Below are positions 16,214 through 25,484 of a stretch of DNA of 64,000 nt, in pieces. Both the position numbers and the translations under genes were made by a program. Source of the DNA: Microbacterium forte (lineage in GTDB: Bacteria > Actinomycetota > Actinomycetes > Actinomycetales > Microbacteriaceae). The number at the start of each line of letters is the position of its first letter. Within the stretch, counting starts at the first letter, position 1. The stretch is from positions 3,038,001-3,102,000 of the forward strand of contig NZ_CP116871.1 in NCBI RefSeq assembly GCF_031885415.1, read 5' to 3'. The notes below the pieces were generated by a model, which made no database searches, was not told the origin of the DNA, and worked only from the letters and a program-made list of their open reading frames with translations.

Positions 16214-18739
16214 ATGTTCGAGAGATTCACGGACCGAGCCCGTCGAGTGGTCGTCCTCGCCCAAGAAGAGGCGAAGATGCTCAACCACAACTACATCGGC
16301 ACTGAGCACATCCTGCTCGGCCTCATCCACGAGGGTGAGGGTGTCGCAGCCAAGGCGCTCGAAAGCCTCGGTATCTCCCTTGACGCCGTCCGCGAGCAAG
16401 TGCAGGACATCATCGGTCAGGGCCAGCAGCAGCCCACCGGTCACATCCCGTTCACGCCGCGCGCCAAGAAGGTGCTCGAGCTCAGCCTCCGTGAGGCTCT
16501 GCAGCTCGGCCACAACTACATCGGAACCGAGCACATCCTGCTCGGCCTCATCCGCGAGGGCGAGGGTGTCGCAGCCCAGGTGCTCGTCAAGCTCGGCGCC
16601 GACCTCAACAAGGTCCGCCAGCAGGTCATCCAGCTCCTGTCGGGTGCTCCCGGACGCGAGCCGGCAGCCGTCGGCGCGCAGTCGAACGACACCCCGAGCG
16701 CCCAGGGCGGCTCGCAGGTGCTCGACCAGTTCGGTCGCAACCTGACGCAGGCCGCGCGCGACAACAAGCTCGACCCGGTCATCGGGCGCGAGAAGGAGAT
16801 CGAGCGGGTCATGCAGATCCTGTCTCGCCGCTCCAAGAACAACCCCGTGCTGATCGGTGAGCCCGGCGTCGGCAAGACCGCCGTCGTCGAGGGCCTCGCC
16901 CAGGCGATCGTCAAGGGCGATGTGCCCGAGACGCTGAAGGACAAGCAGCTCTACTCGCTCGACCTCGGCTCTCTCATCGCCGGCTCCCGCTACCGCGGTG
17001 ACTTCGAGGAGCGCCTGAAGAAGGTCACCAAGGAGATCCGCACGCGCGGCGACATCATCGTCTTCATCGACGAGATCCACACCCTCGTGGGTGCGGGTGC
17101 CGCCGAGGGCGCGATCGACGCGGCCAGCATCCTGAAGCCCCTCCTCGCTCGTGGAGAGCTCCAGACCATCGGTGCCACCACGCTCGACGAGTACCGCAAG
17201 CACTTCGAGAAGGATGCCGCTCTCGAGCGTCGCTTCCAGTCGATCCAGGTGAACGAGCCGAGCCTCCCTCACACGATCAACATCCTCAAGGGACTCCGCG
17301 ACCGGTACGAAGCGCACCACAAGGTGCAGATCACCGACGGCGCGATCGTCGCGGCATCGAACCTCGCCGACCGCTATGTCTCCGACCGGTTCCTACCCGA
17401 CAAGGCCATCGACCTGATCGACGAGGCCGGTGCACGCCTGCGCCTCAGCATCCTGTCGAGCCCGCCCGAGCTGCGCGAGTTCGACGAGAAGATCGCCAAG
17501 GTGCGCGAGCAGAAGGAAGTCGCGTCCGAGGACCAGGACTTCGAGAAGGCCGCATCGCTGCGCGACGAGGAGAAGAGCCTCCTCGCCGAGCGCCTGCGCC
17601 TCGAGAAGCAGTGGCGTTCGGGTGACGTCGCGACCCAGGCGGTCGTCGACGAGGGCCTGATCGCCGAGGTGCTCGCACAGGCCACCGGCATCCCGGTCTT
17701 CAAGCTGACGGAAGAGGAGTCCTCGCGACTCGTCTTCATGGAGAAGGCTCTGCACCAGCGCGTCATCGGTCAGGAGGAGGCCATCGCGGCGCTCTCCAAG
17801 ACGATCCGTCGTCAGCGTGCCGGCCTCAAGGACCCGAAGCGTCCCTCCGGTTCGTTCATCTTCGCCGGCCCCACGGGTGTCGGAAAGACCGAGCTGGCCA
17901 AGGCGCTCGCCGAGTTCCTGTTCGACGACGAAGCTGCTCTCATCTCGCTCGACATGAGCGAGTTCGGTGAGAAGCACACCGTCTCGCGTCTGTTCGGTGC
18001 TCCTCCCGGATTCGTCGGATTCGAAGAGGGCGGCCAGCTCACCGAGAAGGTGCGCCGCAAGCCGTTCAGCGTGGTGCTGTTCGACGAGATCGAGAAGGCC
18101 CACCCGGACATCTTCAACTCGCTGCTGCAGATCCTCGAAGAGGGTCGGCTGACCGATGGTCAGGGCCGCGTGATCGACTTCAAGAACACCGTCATCATCA
18201 TGACCACCAACCTCGGTGCTCGTGACATCGCCGGTGGTCCGGTCGGATTCCAGATCGAGGGCGTCAACTCGACGAACTACGAGCGGATGAAGGGCAAGGT
18301 CAACGAAGAGCTCAAGCGCAACTTCAAGCCCGAGTTCCTCAACCGCGTCGACGACATCATCGTGTTCCCGCAGCTGTCGAAGGAGGAGCTCGTGCAGATC
18401 GTCGATCTGTTCACCAAGCGCCTCGGCGAGCGTCTGCTCGACCGCGACATGACGATCGAGCTGTCTCAGGCCGCCAAGGAGCGTCTCATCGAGATCGGGT
18501 TCGACCCGGCACTCGGTGCCCGCCCCTTGCGTCGCGCGATGCAGCACGAGGTCGAGGACCGTCTGTCCGAGAAGATCCTGCACGGCGAGCTCAACCCGGG
18601 CGACCACGTGAAGGTCGACTCGAAGGACGGCGAGTTCCTCTTCGAGCACGGCCCCCGCGGCGAGAAGGTCGCGGTCGGCGTGAACACCGGCGGAGCGATC
18701 TCCGGCACCCCTGACCTGGCGGTCGCCAGCGGGGAGTGA
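16214..18739 (+). CDS. clpC: ATP-dependent Clp protease ATP-binding subunit ClpC
   Basis: The 841-residue AAA+ unfoldase delivers substrates to ClpP. The sequence shows the double Clp N-domain ([20 protein letters not shown], with [14 protein letters not shown] twice), a first AAA module with Walker [14 protein letters not shown] near residue 215, a UVR-type middle region near residues 435-465, and a second AAA module with Walker [10 protein letters not shown] near residue 551. The start is set by the N-domain and an AAGGAG site eight bases before ATG; the longer reading is leader. It ends with a strong terminator and is monocistronic. Confidence 0.97.
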   Translation: MFERFTDRARRVVVLAQEEAKMLNHNYIGTEHILLGLIHEGEGVAAKALESLGISLDAVREQVQDIIGQGQQQPTGHIPFTPRAKKVLELSLREALQLGHNYIGTEHILLGLIREGEGVAAQVLVKLGADLNKVRQQVIQLLSGAPGREPAAVGAQSNDTPSAQGGSQVLDQFGRNLTQAARDNKLDPVIGREKEIERVMQILSRRSKNNPVLIGEPGVGKTAVVEGLAQAIVKGDVPETLKDKQLYSLDLGSLIAGSRYRGDFEERLKKVTKEIRTRGDIIVFIDEIHTLVGAGAAEGAIDAASILKPLLARGELQTIGATTLDEYRKHFEKDAALERRFQSIQVNEPSLPHTINILKGLRDRYEAHHKVQITDGAIVAASNLADRYVSDRFLPDKAIDLIDEAGARLRLSILSSPPELREFDEKIAKVREQKEVASEDQDFEKAASLRDEEKSLLAERLRLEKQWRSGDVATQAVVDEGLIAEVLAQATGIPVFKLTEEESSRLVFMEKALHQRVIGQEEAIAALSKTIRRQRAGLKDPKRPSGSFIFAGPTGVGKTELAKALAEFLFDDEAALISLDMSEFGEKHTVSRLFGAPPGFVGFEEGGQLTEKVRRKPFSVVLFDEIEKAHPDIFNSLLQILEEGRLTDGQGRVIDFKNTVIIMTTNLGARDIAGGPVGFQIEGVNSTNYERMKGKVNEELKRNFKPEFLNRVDDIIVFPQLSKEELVQIVDLFTKRLGERLLDRDMTIELSQAAKERLIEIGFDPALGARPLRRAMQHEVEDRLSEKILHGELNPGDHVKVDSKDGEFLFEHGPRGEKVAVGVNTGGAISGTPDLAVASGE

Positions 18740-18747
18740 CCTGATCA

Positions 18748-18783
18748 CAGAAGGGGCGGATGCTGCGGCATCCGCCCCTTCTG
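18748..18783. terminator. clpC terminator
   Basis: A perfect 16-bp stem (CAGAAGGGGCGGATGC and complement) with a four-base TGCG loop begins eight bases after the clpC stop. Confidence 0.9.
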
Positions 18784-18861
18784 CGTGTCCGGGTGGTCCA
18801 GCACTCCGGCATTCCGCGTCCGCTCAGGGTCTCGGGAGGTGACGGGTTCTAGGCTTGACGT

Positions 18862-19365
18862 GTGAGCGAGTACATCGTCCGGCCGGCGCGCAGCGCTGAC
18901 ATCATCGGCATCCGCAACCTGCTGCAGCCGATGGTCGAGCAGCGCATCCTGCTCGGCAAAGACCTGGCAGTGCTCTATGGCGCGGTGCAGGAGTTCGTCG
19001 TCGCCGAAGCCGACGGCGAGCTGATCGGATGCGGCGCGCTTCACGTGTTCTGGGAGGACCTCGGCGAGGTGCGCACCCTCATGGTCCGCGGTGACTGGCT
19101 GCACCATGGCGTGGGCGGTGCCATCGTCGGCGCGCTCGAAGAGCAGGCGCGCGAGCTCGGCCTCAGCCGACTGTTCTGCCTCACCTTCGAAGTCGACTTC
19201 TTCGGCCGGCGCGGCTATTCGATCATCGGCGAACAGGTCGTCGACCCTGACGTGTACTCGCAGCTGCTGCGCAGCGGCGACGCGGGTGTCGAGGAGTTCC
19301 TCGATCTCGCGCACGTCAAGCCGAACACGCTCGGCAACACCAGGATGCTGAAGAGCCTCAACTAA
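18862..19365 (+). CDS. argA: Amino-acid N-acetyltransferase (short N-acetylglutamate synthase type)
   Basis: The 167-residue GNAT-fold enzyme resembles the short actinobacterial N-acetylglutamate synthases that start arginine synthesis. It opens YIVRPARSADIIGIRNLLQPMVEQRILLGKD, contains GCGALHVFWEDLGEVRTLMV, the acetyl-CoA loop HHGVGGAIVGALEEQARELG, and FFGRRGYSIIGEQVV near the end. No amino-acid kinase domain is present. GTG is the start, at the right distance from the N-terminal strand. The reaction assignment rests on family likeness; another amino-acid acetyltransferase is possible. Confidence 0.8.
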   Translation: MSEYIVRPARSADIIGIRNLLQPMVEQRILLGKDLAVLYGAVQEFVVAEADGELIGCGALHVFWEDLGEVRTLMVRGDWLHHGVGGAIVGALEEQARELGLSRLFCLTFEVDFFGRRGYSIIGEQVVDPDVYSQLLRSGDAGVEEFLDLAHVKPNTLGNTRMLKSLN

Positions 19366-19374
19366 CCTGAACTA

Positions 19375-20040
19375 ATGCCTCGTCACTCCGCCGCCGTGTA
19401 TCGTCGCCGGAGATTGGTGACCCTCGTCGCGGCGATCCTCGTGGCCGCGGTCGTCGGCGTGGCGGTATGGCTGCTCGTGGCTCGTCCGTGGGCGAATGCC
19501 GCCGAGGCGACGCCATCGCCCAGCGCATCGGCGTCTGCGCCGGAGTCGCCGACACCCGATCCCACGGCGGGCGAGTCGCCCGCAGCCGAGTCGCCCGCGC
19601 CTGAGTCGTCGGCCGAGGAGACTCCGGGGATCGTCGCGTGCGAAGCCAGAGACGTCGAGGTGGCTGCTGTCACCGATGCTGACGCATACGACCCCGGGGT
19701 CATGCCGCAGCTGTCGATCTCGCTGACCAACCGCGGTTCGACCGACTGTGCGATCGACGTGGGGTCGACGACCCAGAGGCTCACGGTGTCGAGCGGATCC
19801 GACGTCTGGTGGACGTCGACCGACTGCCAGGAGAATCCGAGCAGCATGGTCGCCACGCTTCCGGCCGGCGCGACCGTGACGAGCAAGGTGCCGGTCACCT
19901 GGGATCGCACCCGCTCGAGCGTCGAGACCTGCGCCGACGAGAATCGTCCGCGTGCACCCGGGGGCGGAGCGTCGTACCACGTCGCCGTCGAGATCGGCGG
20001 CTTCAAGGGCACGACCACGAAGCAGATCCTGCTCTATTGA
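19375..20040 (+). CDS. Membrane-anchored secreted protein, DUF4232-like
   Basis: The 221-residue protein has a basic N-terminus, one membrane segment (LVTLVAAILVAAVVGVAVWLLVA), then a ~50-residue proline/serine/glutamate-rich linker, and a C-terminal beta domain from about residue 85. In that domain MPQLSISLTNRGSTDCAIDVG and four cysteines (two expected disulfides) recall DUF4232-type extracellular domains of actinobacteria. It starts nine bases after the argA-like gene, so the two may be co-transcribed. Function is unknown; likely outside the membrane. Confidence 0.7.
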   Translation: MPRHSAAVYRRRRLVTLVAAILVAAVVGVAVWLLVARPWANAAEATPSPSASASAPESPTPDPTAGESPAAESPAPESSAEETPGIVACEARDVEVAAVTDADAYDPGVMPQLSISLTNRGSTDCAIDVGSTTQRLTVSSGSDVWWTSTDCQENPSSMVATLPAGATVTSKVPVTWDRTRSSVETCADENRPRAPGGGASYHVAVEIGGFKGTTTKQILLY

Positions 20041-20089
20041 CGCCGAAACTGGCCAAACGTCTCGAATACAGTCCTGCACTCAGTTTCGG

Positions 20090-20118
20090 GTGACACTGGT
20101 CGTTCTTTGGGATACCAT
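20090..20118 (+). promoter_or_regulatory. Promoter for the candidate small RNA
   Basis: A GTGACA -35 box (20090-20095) and a TACCAT -10 box (20113-20118) are separated by exactly 17 bases, a sound housekeeping-sigma promoter. A transcript would start near 20125, where no protein start is in range. Confidence 0.6.
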
Positions 20119-20124
20119 TGAAGT

Positions 20125-20265
20125 GACCCTTGCAGACTTGCGGCGCATGCCATCCCCAGTGGCGTCGAGCACAGCGTCCCCAGCGCTTCGACATGCCGCC
20201 CGAGGGTCCGAGGGCCCTCTCGAGTACCCCAGTCCCCAATGGATGACTCGAGAGGGCCCCTTTCC
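20125..20265 (+). ncRNA. Candidate small RNA with C-rich loops (6C-like)
   Basis: About 140 bases lie between a good promoter and a strong terminator with no credible ORF. CCCC-containing unpaired stretches occur three times: in the small hairpin CCATCCCCAGTGG, in GCGTCCCCAGCGC, and in the terminator loop, which holds ACCCCAGTCCCC. The terminator has a perfect 14-bp stem (GGGCCCTCTCGAGT at 20212-20225 with 20246-20259) followed by CTTT. Exposed C-runs are the hallmark of actinobacterial 6C RNAs, which can pair with G-rich ribosome sites. This is not a clear match to that family, only alike in design. Confidence 0.6.
20212..20263 (+). terminator. Intrinsic terminator of the candidate small RNA
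   Basis: Two 14-base arms pair perfectly around a 20-base C-rich loop and are followed by CTTT. The next gene starts at 20320 downstream. Confidence 0.85.
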
Positions 20266-20319
20266 ATCTCTCCTCCCGTTTCGGGACGCGCATCGCCATC
20301 CGCTCAATATGCTGGATGC

Positions 20320-20730
20320 ATGGCAGCGAAGAAGTCGAGATCAGCGAAGAGCGCACCCGCACCCGAGGATTTCCGGTCGGATGCCCTCGCTCAGGCGCTG
20401 GAGAAGCAGGACATCGCTGCGGTCGCTCTGGCTCTGCGCCACGGCACCACGGTCGTGCCGCTCGTGAAGCCCGGTGCTCGCGACAATCCGCTCGACAGCG
20501 GAGAGGTCTGGACCTATCGCGACCCGAAGTCGGGCGATCTGGCGCTGCTGCTGTTCAGCGACGCCAAGAACAAGCCGGCGAACCTGCCCCCGGGGGTGGG
20601 GATCTACACCGCGGACTGGCTGCGCAAGTTCCTCGCCGCGCACCCGATCACGACCGTCTTCCTCGACATCGCCGGGCCGCATCCGATGCAGGCCGCGCCC
20701 GACGAGCTGCTCAAGGCGCTCGACGCCTGA
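20320..20730 (+). CDS. SseB N-terminal-domain-like protein
   Basis: The 136-residue product has a basic N-terminal tail (MAAKKSRSAKSAPAP) and a domain running DALAQALEKQDIAAVALALRHG, then TVVPLVKPG, ALLLFSDAKN, VGIYTADWLRKFLAAHP and VFLDIAGPHPMQAAPDELL. That order of strands and helices fits the SseB N-terminal domain, seen in small actinobacterial proteins of unknown role. The ATG at 20320 is preferred; the earlier in-frame start overlaps the small RNA terminator. It converges with radA. Confidence 0.7.
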   Translation: MAAKKSRSAKSAPAPEDFRSDALAQALEKQDIAAVALALRHGTTVVPLVKPGARDNPLDSGEVWTYRDPKSGDLALLLFSDAKNKPANLPPGVGIYTADWLRKFLAAHPITTVFLDIAGPHPMQAAPDELLKALDA

Positions 20731-20761
20731 GACCCGGCCGCGCTGCGGCGGGATCGCGCGC

Positions 20762-22129
20762 TCAGAACGGCGGGATGTCTGCGTCGCTGCGCCGGGTGGT
20801 GTTGCGGGCGCGCACGTCGTTCAGCGCCGCGCGCAGAGTCTTCGAGCGATCGTCGACCACCTGGTCGTAGCCGAGCCGCGCGGCCTCCGACCGGCGCTGC
20901 GCCGACTGGGTCACCGGGCGGATCTCGCCCGCGAGGCTGAGCTCCCCGACGGCGGCGACCGTGCGCGGCACCGAGATCTGCTGGATGGACCCCGCCACGG
21001 CGATCGCGATCGCCAGGTCGGCGGCCGGTTCGGTGAAGCGCACCCCGCCCACGGTCGAGACGTAGACGTCGAGGGTGCTGGTCTTGATTCCCGCTCGGCG
21101 TTCGAGGATCGCTAACACCATCGCCACGCGGGAGGAGTCGAGTCCGTGCACGACACGACGGGGGTTGGGTGCGGTCGTGTTGATGGTGAGTGCCTGCACC
21201 TCGACGGGCAGCGCCCGTCGACCTTCGAGCGAGATGGCGACGCACGTGCCCGGCTCCGTCGCGCCCTGCGAGAGGAAGAGGCCCGAGGGGTCGGGCACCT
21301 CGGAGATGCCCGCACCCGTCATCTCGAAGCAGCCGACCTCGTCGGTGGGCCCGAAGCGGTTCTTCAGCGCTCGAATGAAGCGCAGTGAGGTCTGTCGGTC
21401 GCCCTCGAAGTGGCAGACGACGTCGACCAGGTGCTCGAGCACTCGGGGGCCGGCGACCGTGCCGTCTTTCGTGACATGGCCGACCAGGATGATGGGCAGG
21501 CTGCGGTCTTTCGCGACGCGGATGAGAGTCGCCGCCACCTCGCGCACCTGACTCGGCTGGCCCGCTGCGCCGTCGATGAGCGACGACGACACCGTCTGCA
21601 CCGAGTCGACGATGACGAGCTGCGGTGCCACTTCGTCGATGTGGCCGAGGATCGTCGCGAGATCGGTCTCGCTCGCCAGGTAGAGCTCGTCGTGCAGGGC
21701 ACCGGTGCGCTCCGCGCGCAGGCGCACCTGGGCGGGAGACTCCTCGGCGCTCGCGTAGAGCACGCGACGCCCCGCGCGAGCCGCCTGCGCTGCGACCTCG
21801 AGCAGCAGCGTCGACTTGCCGACACCCGGTTCGCCGCTGAGCAGGATCGCCGCACCGGGCACGATTCCCCCGCCGAGGACGCGGTCGAACTCGCCGACAC
21901 CGCTCGTGCGGCGCGGGGCGTCTTCGGTGGTGATCTGCGTGATCGGGCGGGCGGCCTTCGCCGCCGTCGGCGCGAGCGGGGTGATGCGGCTCAGGATGCC
22001 GGTCTGTGCGCCCTGCTCCTGCACGGTGCCCCACTGCTGGCACTCGGCGCACCGACCCACCCACTTGGCCGTCGTCCACCCGCATTCGGTGCAGACGTAC
22101 GCGGGAGGGGCAGGTTTTCGGGTGGCCAT
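20762..22129 (-). CDS. radA: DNA repair protein RadA (Sms)
   Basis: The 455-residue RecA-like helicase supports branch migration in recombinational repair. An N-terminal zinc finger (YVCTECGWTTAKWVGRC with AEC) is followed by Walker A GEPGVGKSTLLLE near residue 98, Walker B VIVDSVQ, the RadA-specific KNRFGPTDEVGCFEM, and a C-terminal Lon-protease-like domain (STLDVYVSTVGGVRFTEP onward). Length and motifs are standard. It is alone on its strand here, convergent with the SseB-like gene and divergent from the next regulator. Confidence 0.97.
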   Translation of the reverse strand: MATRKPAPPAYVCTECGWTTAKWVGRCAECQQWGTVQEQGAQTGILSRITPLAPTAAKAARPITQITTEDAPRRTSGVGEFDRVLGGGIVPGAAILLSGEPGVGKSTLLLEVAAQAARAGRRVLYASAEESPAQVRLRAERTGALHDELYLASETDLATILGHIDEVAPQLVIVDSVQTVSSSLIDGAAGQPSQVREVAATLIRVAKDRSLPIILVGHVTKDGTVAGPRVLEHLVDVVCHFEGDRQTSLRFIRALKNRFGPTDEVGCFEMTGAGISEVPDPSGLFLSQGATEPGTCVAISLEGRRALPVEVQALTINTTAPNPRRVVHGLDSSRVAMVLAILERRAGIKTSTLDVYVSTVGGVRFTEPAADLAIAIAVAGSIQQISVPRTVAAVGELSLAGEIRPVTQSAQRRSEAARLGYDQVVDDRSKTLRAALNDVRARNTTRRSDADIPPF

Positions 22130-22175
22130 GCAGCCAGGCTATCGCCGGGATCAGACATCCCTATCGGTTCGGGCA

Positions 22176-22185
22176 TTATTCACGG
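22176..22185 (+). promoter_or_regulatory. TTATTCACGG box upstream of the cyd-linked regulator
   Basis: The 10-base sequence TTATTCACGG occurs 45 bases before the regulator gene and again at 22921-22930 upstream of cydA. It may be the operator of the regulator, or part of two similar promoters. Confidence 0.4.
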
Positions 22186-22229
22186 CCCAACCCCTCGATG
22201 TCGCGCAGCAGCCACGGAATACTGGAGTC

Positions 22230-22907
22230 ATGGCCAACGGCGGGCCCGTCTGCGGGCCGATCTCGACCTTCTCGCGAGTGCGGATCCTGCACGCGCTGTT
22301 CGAGGGCGGCTCGGCGCAGAACGACGGCACGCGGACGCGCGCGGAGCGAACGATCGGCGAGCTCTGCGAGGCGACCGGGCTGCACCCCAACACGGTGCGC
22401 GAGCACCTGCAGCGTCTGATCGAGGGCGGCTACGTCATCCAGGCCAGCGAGCACCGCACCACCCGCGGTCGCCCGCGCACGCTCTACAGTGCGGTGACGG
22501 GCGCAGCGGATGCCTCCAGCCCCATCGCCCGCAACAAGGCGAAGGCGGCCGCCCTCCGCGGCGATCTGCTGCGCCGAGTCCTTCCTGCTTCGGCATCCGC
22601 TCTGGGTCGCGATGCGACCTATCAGCTGGATGCCCTGATCGAACACTTGGAGGAGAGCGGCTTCGAGCCCGTCGTCGATGACGAGCAGCTCACCGTCGAT
22701 CTCAGCCCGTGCCCGCACGCCGCGGGTCGCGCCGAAGACCGTCCGATGCTGTGCTCCGTGCACCTCGGCCTCATGCAGGGGGTGCTCACCGAAGCCGGTG
22801 GACCGCTCGCTGCCGAGGCCGTGCGCACCCCCGCCCTCGCGGCGGACTGCGCTGTGCCTGCTGAGTGCGTGGTGCAGCTGCGCCTGACGGAGATGACCGC
22901 CGCCTAG
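22230..22907 (+). CDS. Helix-turn-helix regulator with cysteine cluster, next to cydABDC
   Basis: The 225-residue protein starts with an ArsR/DeoR-like winged helix (SRVRILHALFEGG, TIGELCEATGLHPNTVREHLQRL, GYVIQASE, RGRPRTLY wing). The C-terminal half has CPH, then CSVHLGLMQGVL, then two more cysteines, spaced C-x13-C-x31-C-x5-C. SufR-type regulators of this fold bind an Fe-S cluster with similar cysteines. With the cytochrome bd operon 110 bases downstream, a redox- or oxygen-responsive regulator of cyd is a reasonable guess. ATG at 22230 follows a TGGAG site. Confidence 0.75.
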   Translation: MANGGPVCGPISTFSRVRILHALFEGGSAQNDGTRTRAERTIGELCEATGLHPNTVREHLQRLIEGGYVIQASEHRTTRGRPRTLYSAVTGAADASSPIARNKAKAAALRGDLLRRVLPASASALGRDATYQLDALIEHLEESGFEPVVDDEQLTVDLSPCPHAAGRAEDRPMLCSVHLGLMQGVLTEAGGPLAAEAVRTPALAADCAVPAECVVQLRLTEMTAA

Positions 22908-22920
22908 GCGAGCATCTGTC

Positions 22921-22930
22921 TTATTCACGG
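22921..22930 (+). promoter_or_regulatory. TTATTCACGG box upstream of cydA
   Basis: This is the second copy of the 10-base box, 87 bases before the cydA start and directly after the regulator gene. Its presence before both the regulator and cydA is the reason for calling it. Confidence 0.4.
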
Positions 22931-23016
22931 TCTGCGGCCCCGCGGGGGCAGCGGGCACGTCGTTAGCGTGGCACCCGGGGCACGGAAGAACACGGGCACG
23001 GAAGAAGGAGTGGCTC

Positions 23017-24432
23017 ATGGAATGGCTCGACCCGCTGGTCCTGTCTCGATGGCAGTTCGGTCTGACGACCGTCTACCACTACCTGTTCGTGCCGCTGACG
23101 ATCGGCATGGCGCTCGTTGCAGCCATCTTCCAGACCGCGTGGGTGCGCACCGGCAAGGTGCAGTACCTGCACCTCACGCGGTTCTTCGGCAAGATCTTCC
23201 TGATCAACTTCGCCATGGGTGTCGTGACCGGCATCGTGCAGGAGTTCCAGTTCGGCATGAACTGGTCGGACTACTCCCGCTTCGTCGGTGACGTCTTCGG
23301 CGCCCCGCTGGCCTTCGAGGGGCTGCTCGCGTTCTTCTTCGAGGCGACGTTCATCGGCCTCTGGATCTTCGGATGGGACAAGCTCCCGCAGAAGCTGCAC
23401 CTCGCCACGATCTGGTGCGTCTCGATCGGCAGCATCCTCTCGGCGTACTTCATCATCGCCGCGAACGCGTTCATGCAGAATCCGGTCGGCTACGTCTTCA
23501 ACCCCGAGACCAACCGCGCCGAGCTCACCGACTTCTGGGCGCTGCTGACGAACCCCGTCGCGCTCGCCGCCTTCCCCCACACGATCTTCGGTGCGCTGAT
23601 GTTCGCCGCCGGCGTCGTGATCTCGGTCTCGGCCTGGCACCTCGCACGGGGCCAGCACTTCGACACCATGCGCATCTCGCTCAAGTTCGGGCTCTGGGCG
23701 ATGATCGTCTCGACCGCCGGCGTCGTGCTCACCGGCGACCAGCTGGGCCTCGCGATGTACGCCGCGCAGCCGATGAAGATGGCCGCGGCCGAAGCCACGT
23801 TCAACACGGTCTGCGGGCCCGATGCCTCGTTCAGCCTGTTCACGCTCGGCACCCCCGACGGCAGCTCCGAGCTGTTCTCGATCCGTGTTCCGTACCTGCT
23901 GTCACTGCTGTCGACGCACACCTTCGACGCCTGCGTGCACGGCATCAATGACCTCAACGCCGAATACGCCACGACGTTCGCCGACACCGGCCTCACCGAG
24001 TTCGCCCCGATCCTGTGGGTCACGTACTGGGCGTTCCGCTGGATGATCGGCCTCGGCATGGCCGCAGCCCTCGTCGCCGTGGTCGGCCTCTGGGTCACCC
24101 GCAAGGGCGCCAAGAACCCGCCGGCGCCGTGGATGTGGAAGCTCGCGATCTGGTCGTTCCCGCTCGCGCTCGTCGCCAACATCATGGGCTGGGTCTTCAC
24201 CGAGATGGGCAGGCAGCCCTGGATCGTGTTCGGCCTGATGACCACGCAGGACGGCGTCTCGCCCGGTGTGAGCGGCGTCGAGGTCCTCATCTCGCTGATC
24301 GCCTTCACCGCGATCTACGCCGCGCTCGCCGTGGTCGAGATCCGCCTCATCATCCGCGCGGCCCAGAAGGGCCCGGACACCGAAGAGCAGCCCCACGAGG
24401 AGACGGCCCAGCTGCCGTCCGTCGTGTACTGA
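23017..24432 (+). CDS. cydA: Cytochrome bd ubiquinol/menaquinol oxidase subunit I
   Basis: CydA carries the three haems of the high-affinity terminal oxidase that reduces oxygen to water. The 471-residue membrane protein opens MEWLDPLVLSRWQFGLTTVYHYLFVPLTIG with the haem-ligand histidine region, and has NFAMGVVTGIVQEFQFGMNW, FFEATFIGLWIFGWDKLP and the invariant EMGRQPWIVFGLM. The Q-loop is the short type usual in Gram-positive bacteria. It is the first gene of cydABDC, with AGAAGGAG as ribosome site. Confidence 0.97.
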   Translation: MEWLDPLVLSRWQFGLTTVYHYLFVPLTIGMALVAAIFQTAWVRTGKVQYLHLTRFFGKIFLINFAMGVVTGIVQEFQFGMNWSDYSRFVGDVFGAPLAFEGLLAFFFEATFIGLWIFGWDKLPQKLHLATIWCVSIGSILSAYFIIAANAFMQNPVGYVFNPETNRAELTDFWALLTNPVALAAFPHTIFGALMFAAGVVISVSAWHLARGQHFDTMRISLKFGLWAMIVSTAGVVLTGDQLGLAMYAAQPMKMAAAEATFNTVCGPDASFSLFTLGTPDGSSELFSIRVPYLLSLLSTHTFDACVHGINDLNAEYATTFADTGLTEFAPILWVTYWAFRWMIGLGMAAALVAVVGLWVTRKGAKNPPAPWMWKLAIWSFPLALVANIMGWVFTEMGRQPWIVFGLMTTQDGVSPGVSGVEVLISLIAFTAIYAALAVVEIRLIIRAAQKGPDTEEQPHEETAQLPSVVY

Positions 24433-24446
24433 GAAAGGGATCAGTC

Positions 24447-25469
24447 ATGGAATACATGTGGTTCTGGATCGTCGCCTTCCTCTTCGTCGGCTACTTCGTG
24501 CTCGACGGGTTCGACTTCGGCGTGGGCATGTCGCTGCCGTTCCTCGGCAAGAACGACGTCTCTCGTCGCCAGGTGATCAACACGATCGGCCCGATCTGGG
24601 ATCTCAACGAGACCTGGGTCATCGTCGCCGGCGCCTGCCTGTTCGCGTCGTTCCCCGAGTGGTACGCGACGCTGTTCAGCGGGTTCTACCTGCCGCTGCT
24701 GCTGATCCTGCTCGCGCTCATCCTGCGAGGCGTGTCGTTCGAGTACCGGCACCAGCGCGAGAGCGCGGCCTGGAAGCGCGGCTTCGACCGGATGATCGTG
24801 ATCGGCTCGGCCGTGCCCGCGCTGCTGTGGGGCGTCGCCTTCGGCAACATCGTGCAGGGGGTGGCGATCGACGAGAACCACATCTACGTCGGCGGCTTCT
24901 TCGCCCTGTTGAACCCGTACTCGCTGCTGGTCGGCGTCACGACGCTGCTGCTGTTCTTCCTGCACGGAGTGCTGTTCGTCTCGCTCAAGACCGACGGACA
25001 GGTGCACGCGGATGCTCGTCGACTGGTGAAGCTCGCCGCCGGCCCGACGGTGCTCGCCGCCGCGGGAACCGTGATCTGGACCATCGGCATCGCCTGGGGG
25101 CGCCAGTCTCCACTGATGCTCATGGTGGTCGGCTGCGGGCTCCTTGCAGCGCTGGCGCTCATCGCCTCGGTCCTGTTCTCGCTGCGCGGACGTGACGGGC
25201 GGGCATTCACGGCGGGCGCCGTCACCGTGGCATCCGCTGTCGTGATGCTGTTCGCGGCGCTGTTCCCCTACGTCATGCCGTCGACGATCGACCCGGCCTT
25301 CAGCCTCACGATCGAGAACGCATCGAGCACCCCGTATACGCTGACCATCATGAGCTGGACCGCCCTGATCGCCCTGCCGCTCGTGCTGGCGTACCAGACG
25401 TGGACCTACTGGATCTTCCGCAAGCGCGTCACCCGCAGCTCGATCGAGGGGGCTCCGGCGCACGCGTGA
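24447..25469 (+). CDS. cydB: Cytochrome bd oxidase subunit II
   Basis: CydB is the second membrane subunit of the bd oxidase. The 340-residue protein has the family start WFWIVAFLFVGYFVLDGFDFGVG, GPIWDLNETWVIVAGACLFASFP near residue 50, and LILRGVSFEYRHQ near residue 95. It begins 14 bases after cydA with a GAAAGGGA site. It ends before a 57-base perfect hairpin that separates the structural genes from cydDC. Confidence 0.97.
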   Translation: MEYMWFWIVAFLFVGYFVLDGFDFGVGMSLPFLGKNDVSRRQVINTIGPIWDLNETWVIVAGACLFASFPEWYATLFSGFYLPLLLILLALILRGVSFEYRHQRESAAWKRGFDRMIVIGSAVPALLWGVAFGNIVQGVAIDENHIYVGGFFALLNPYSLLVGVTTLLLFFLHGVLFVSLKTDGQVHADARRLVKLAAGPTVLAAAGTVIWTIGIAWGRQSPLMLMVVGCGLLAALALIASVLFSLRGRDGRAFTAGAVTVASAVVMLFAALFPYVMPSTIDPAFSLTIENASSTPYTLTIMSWTALIALPLVLAYQTWTYWIFRKRVTRSSIEGAPAHA

Positions 25470-25484
25470 GAGCTGACTCCTGTT

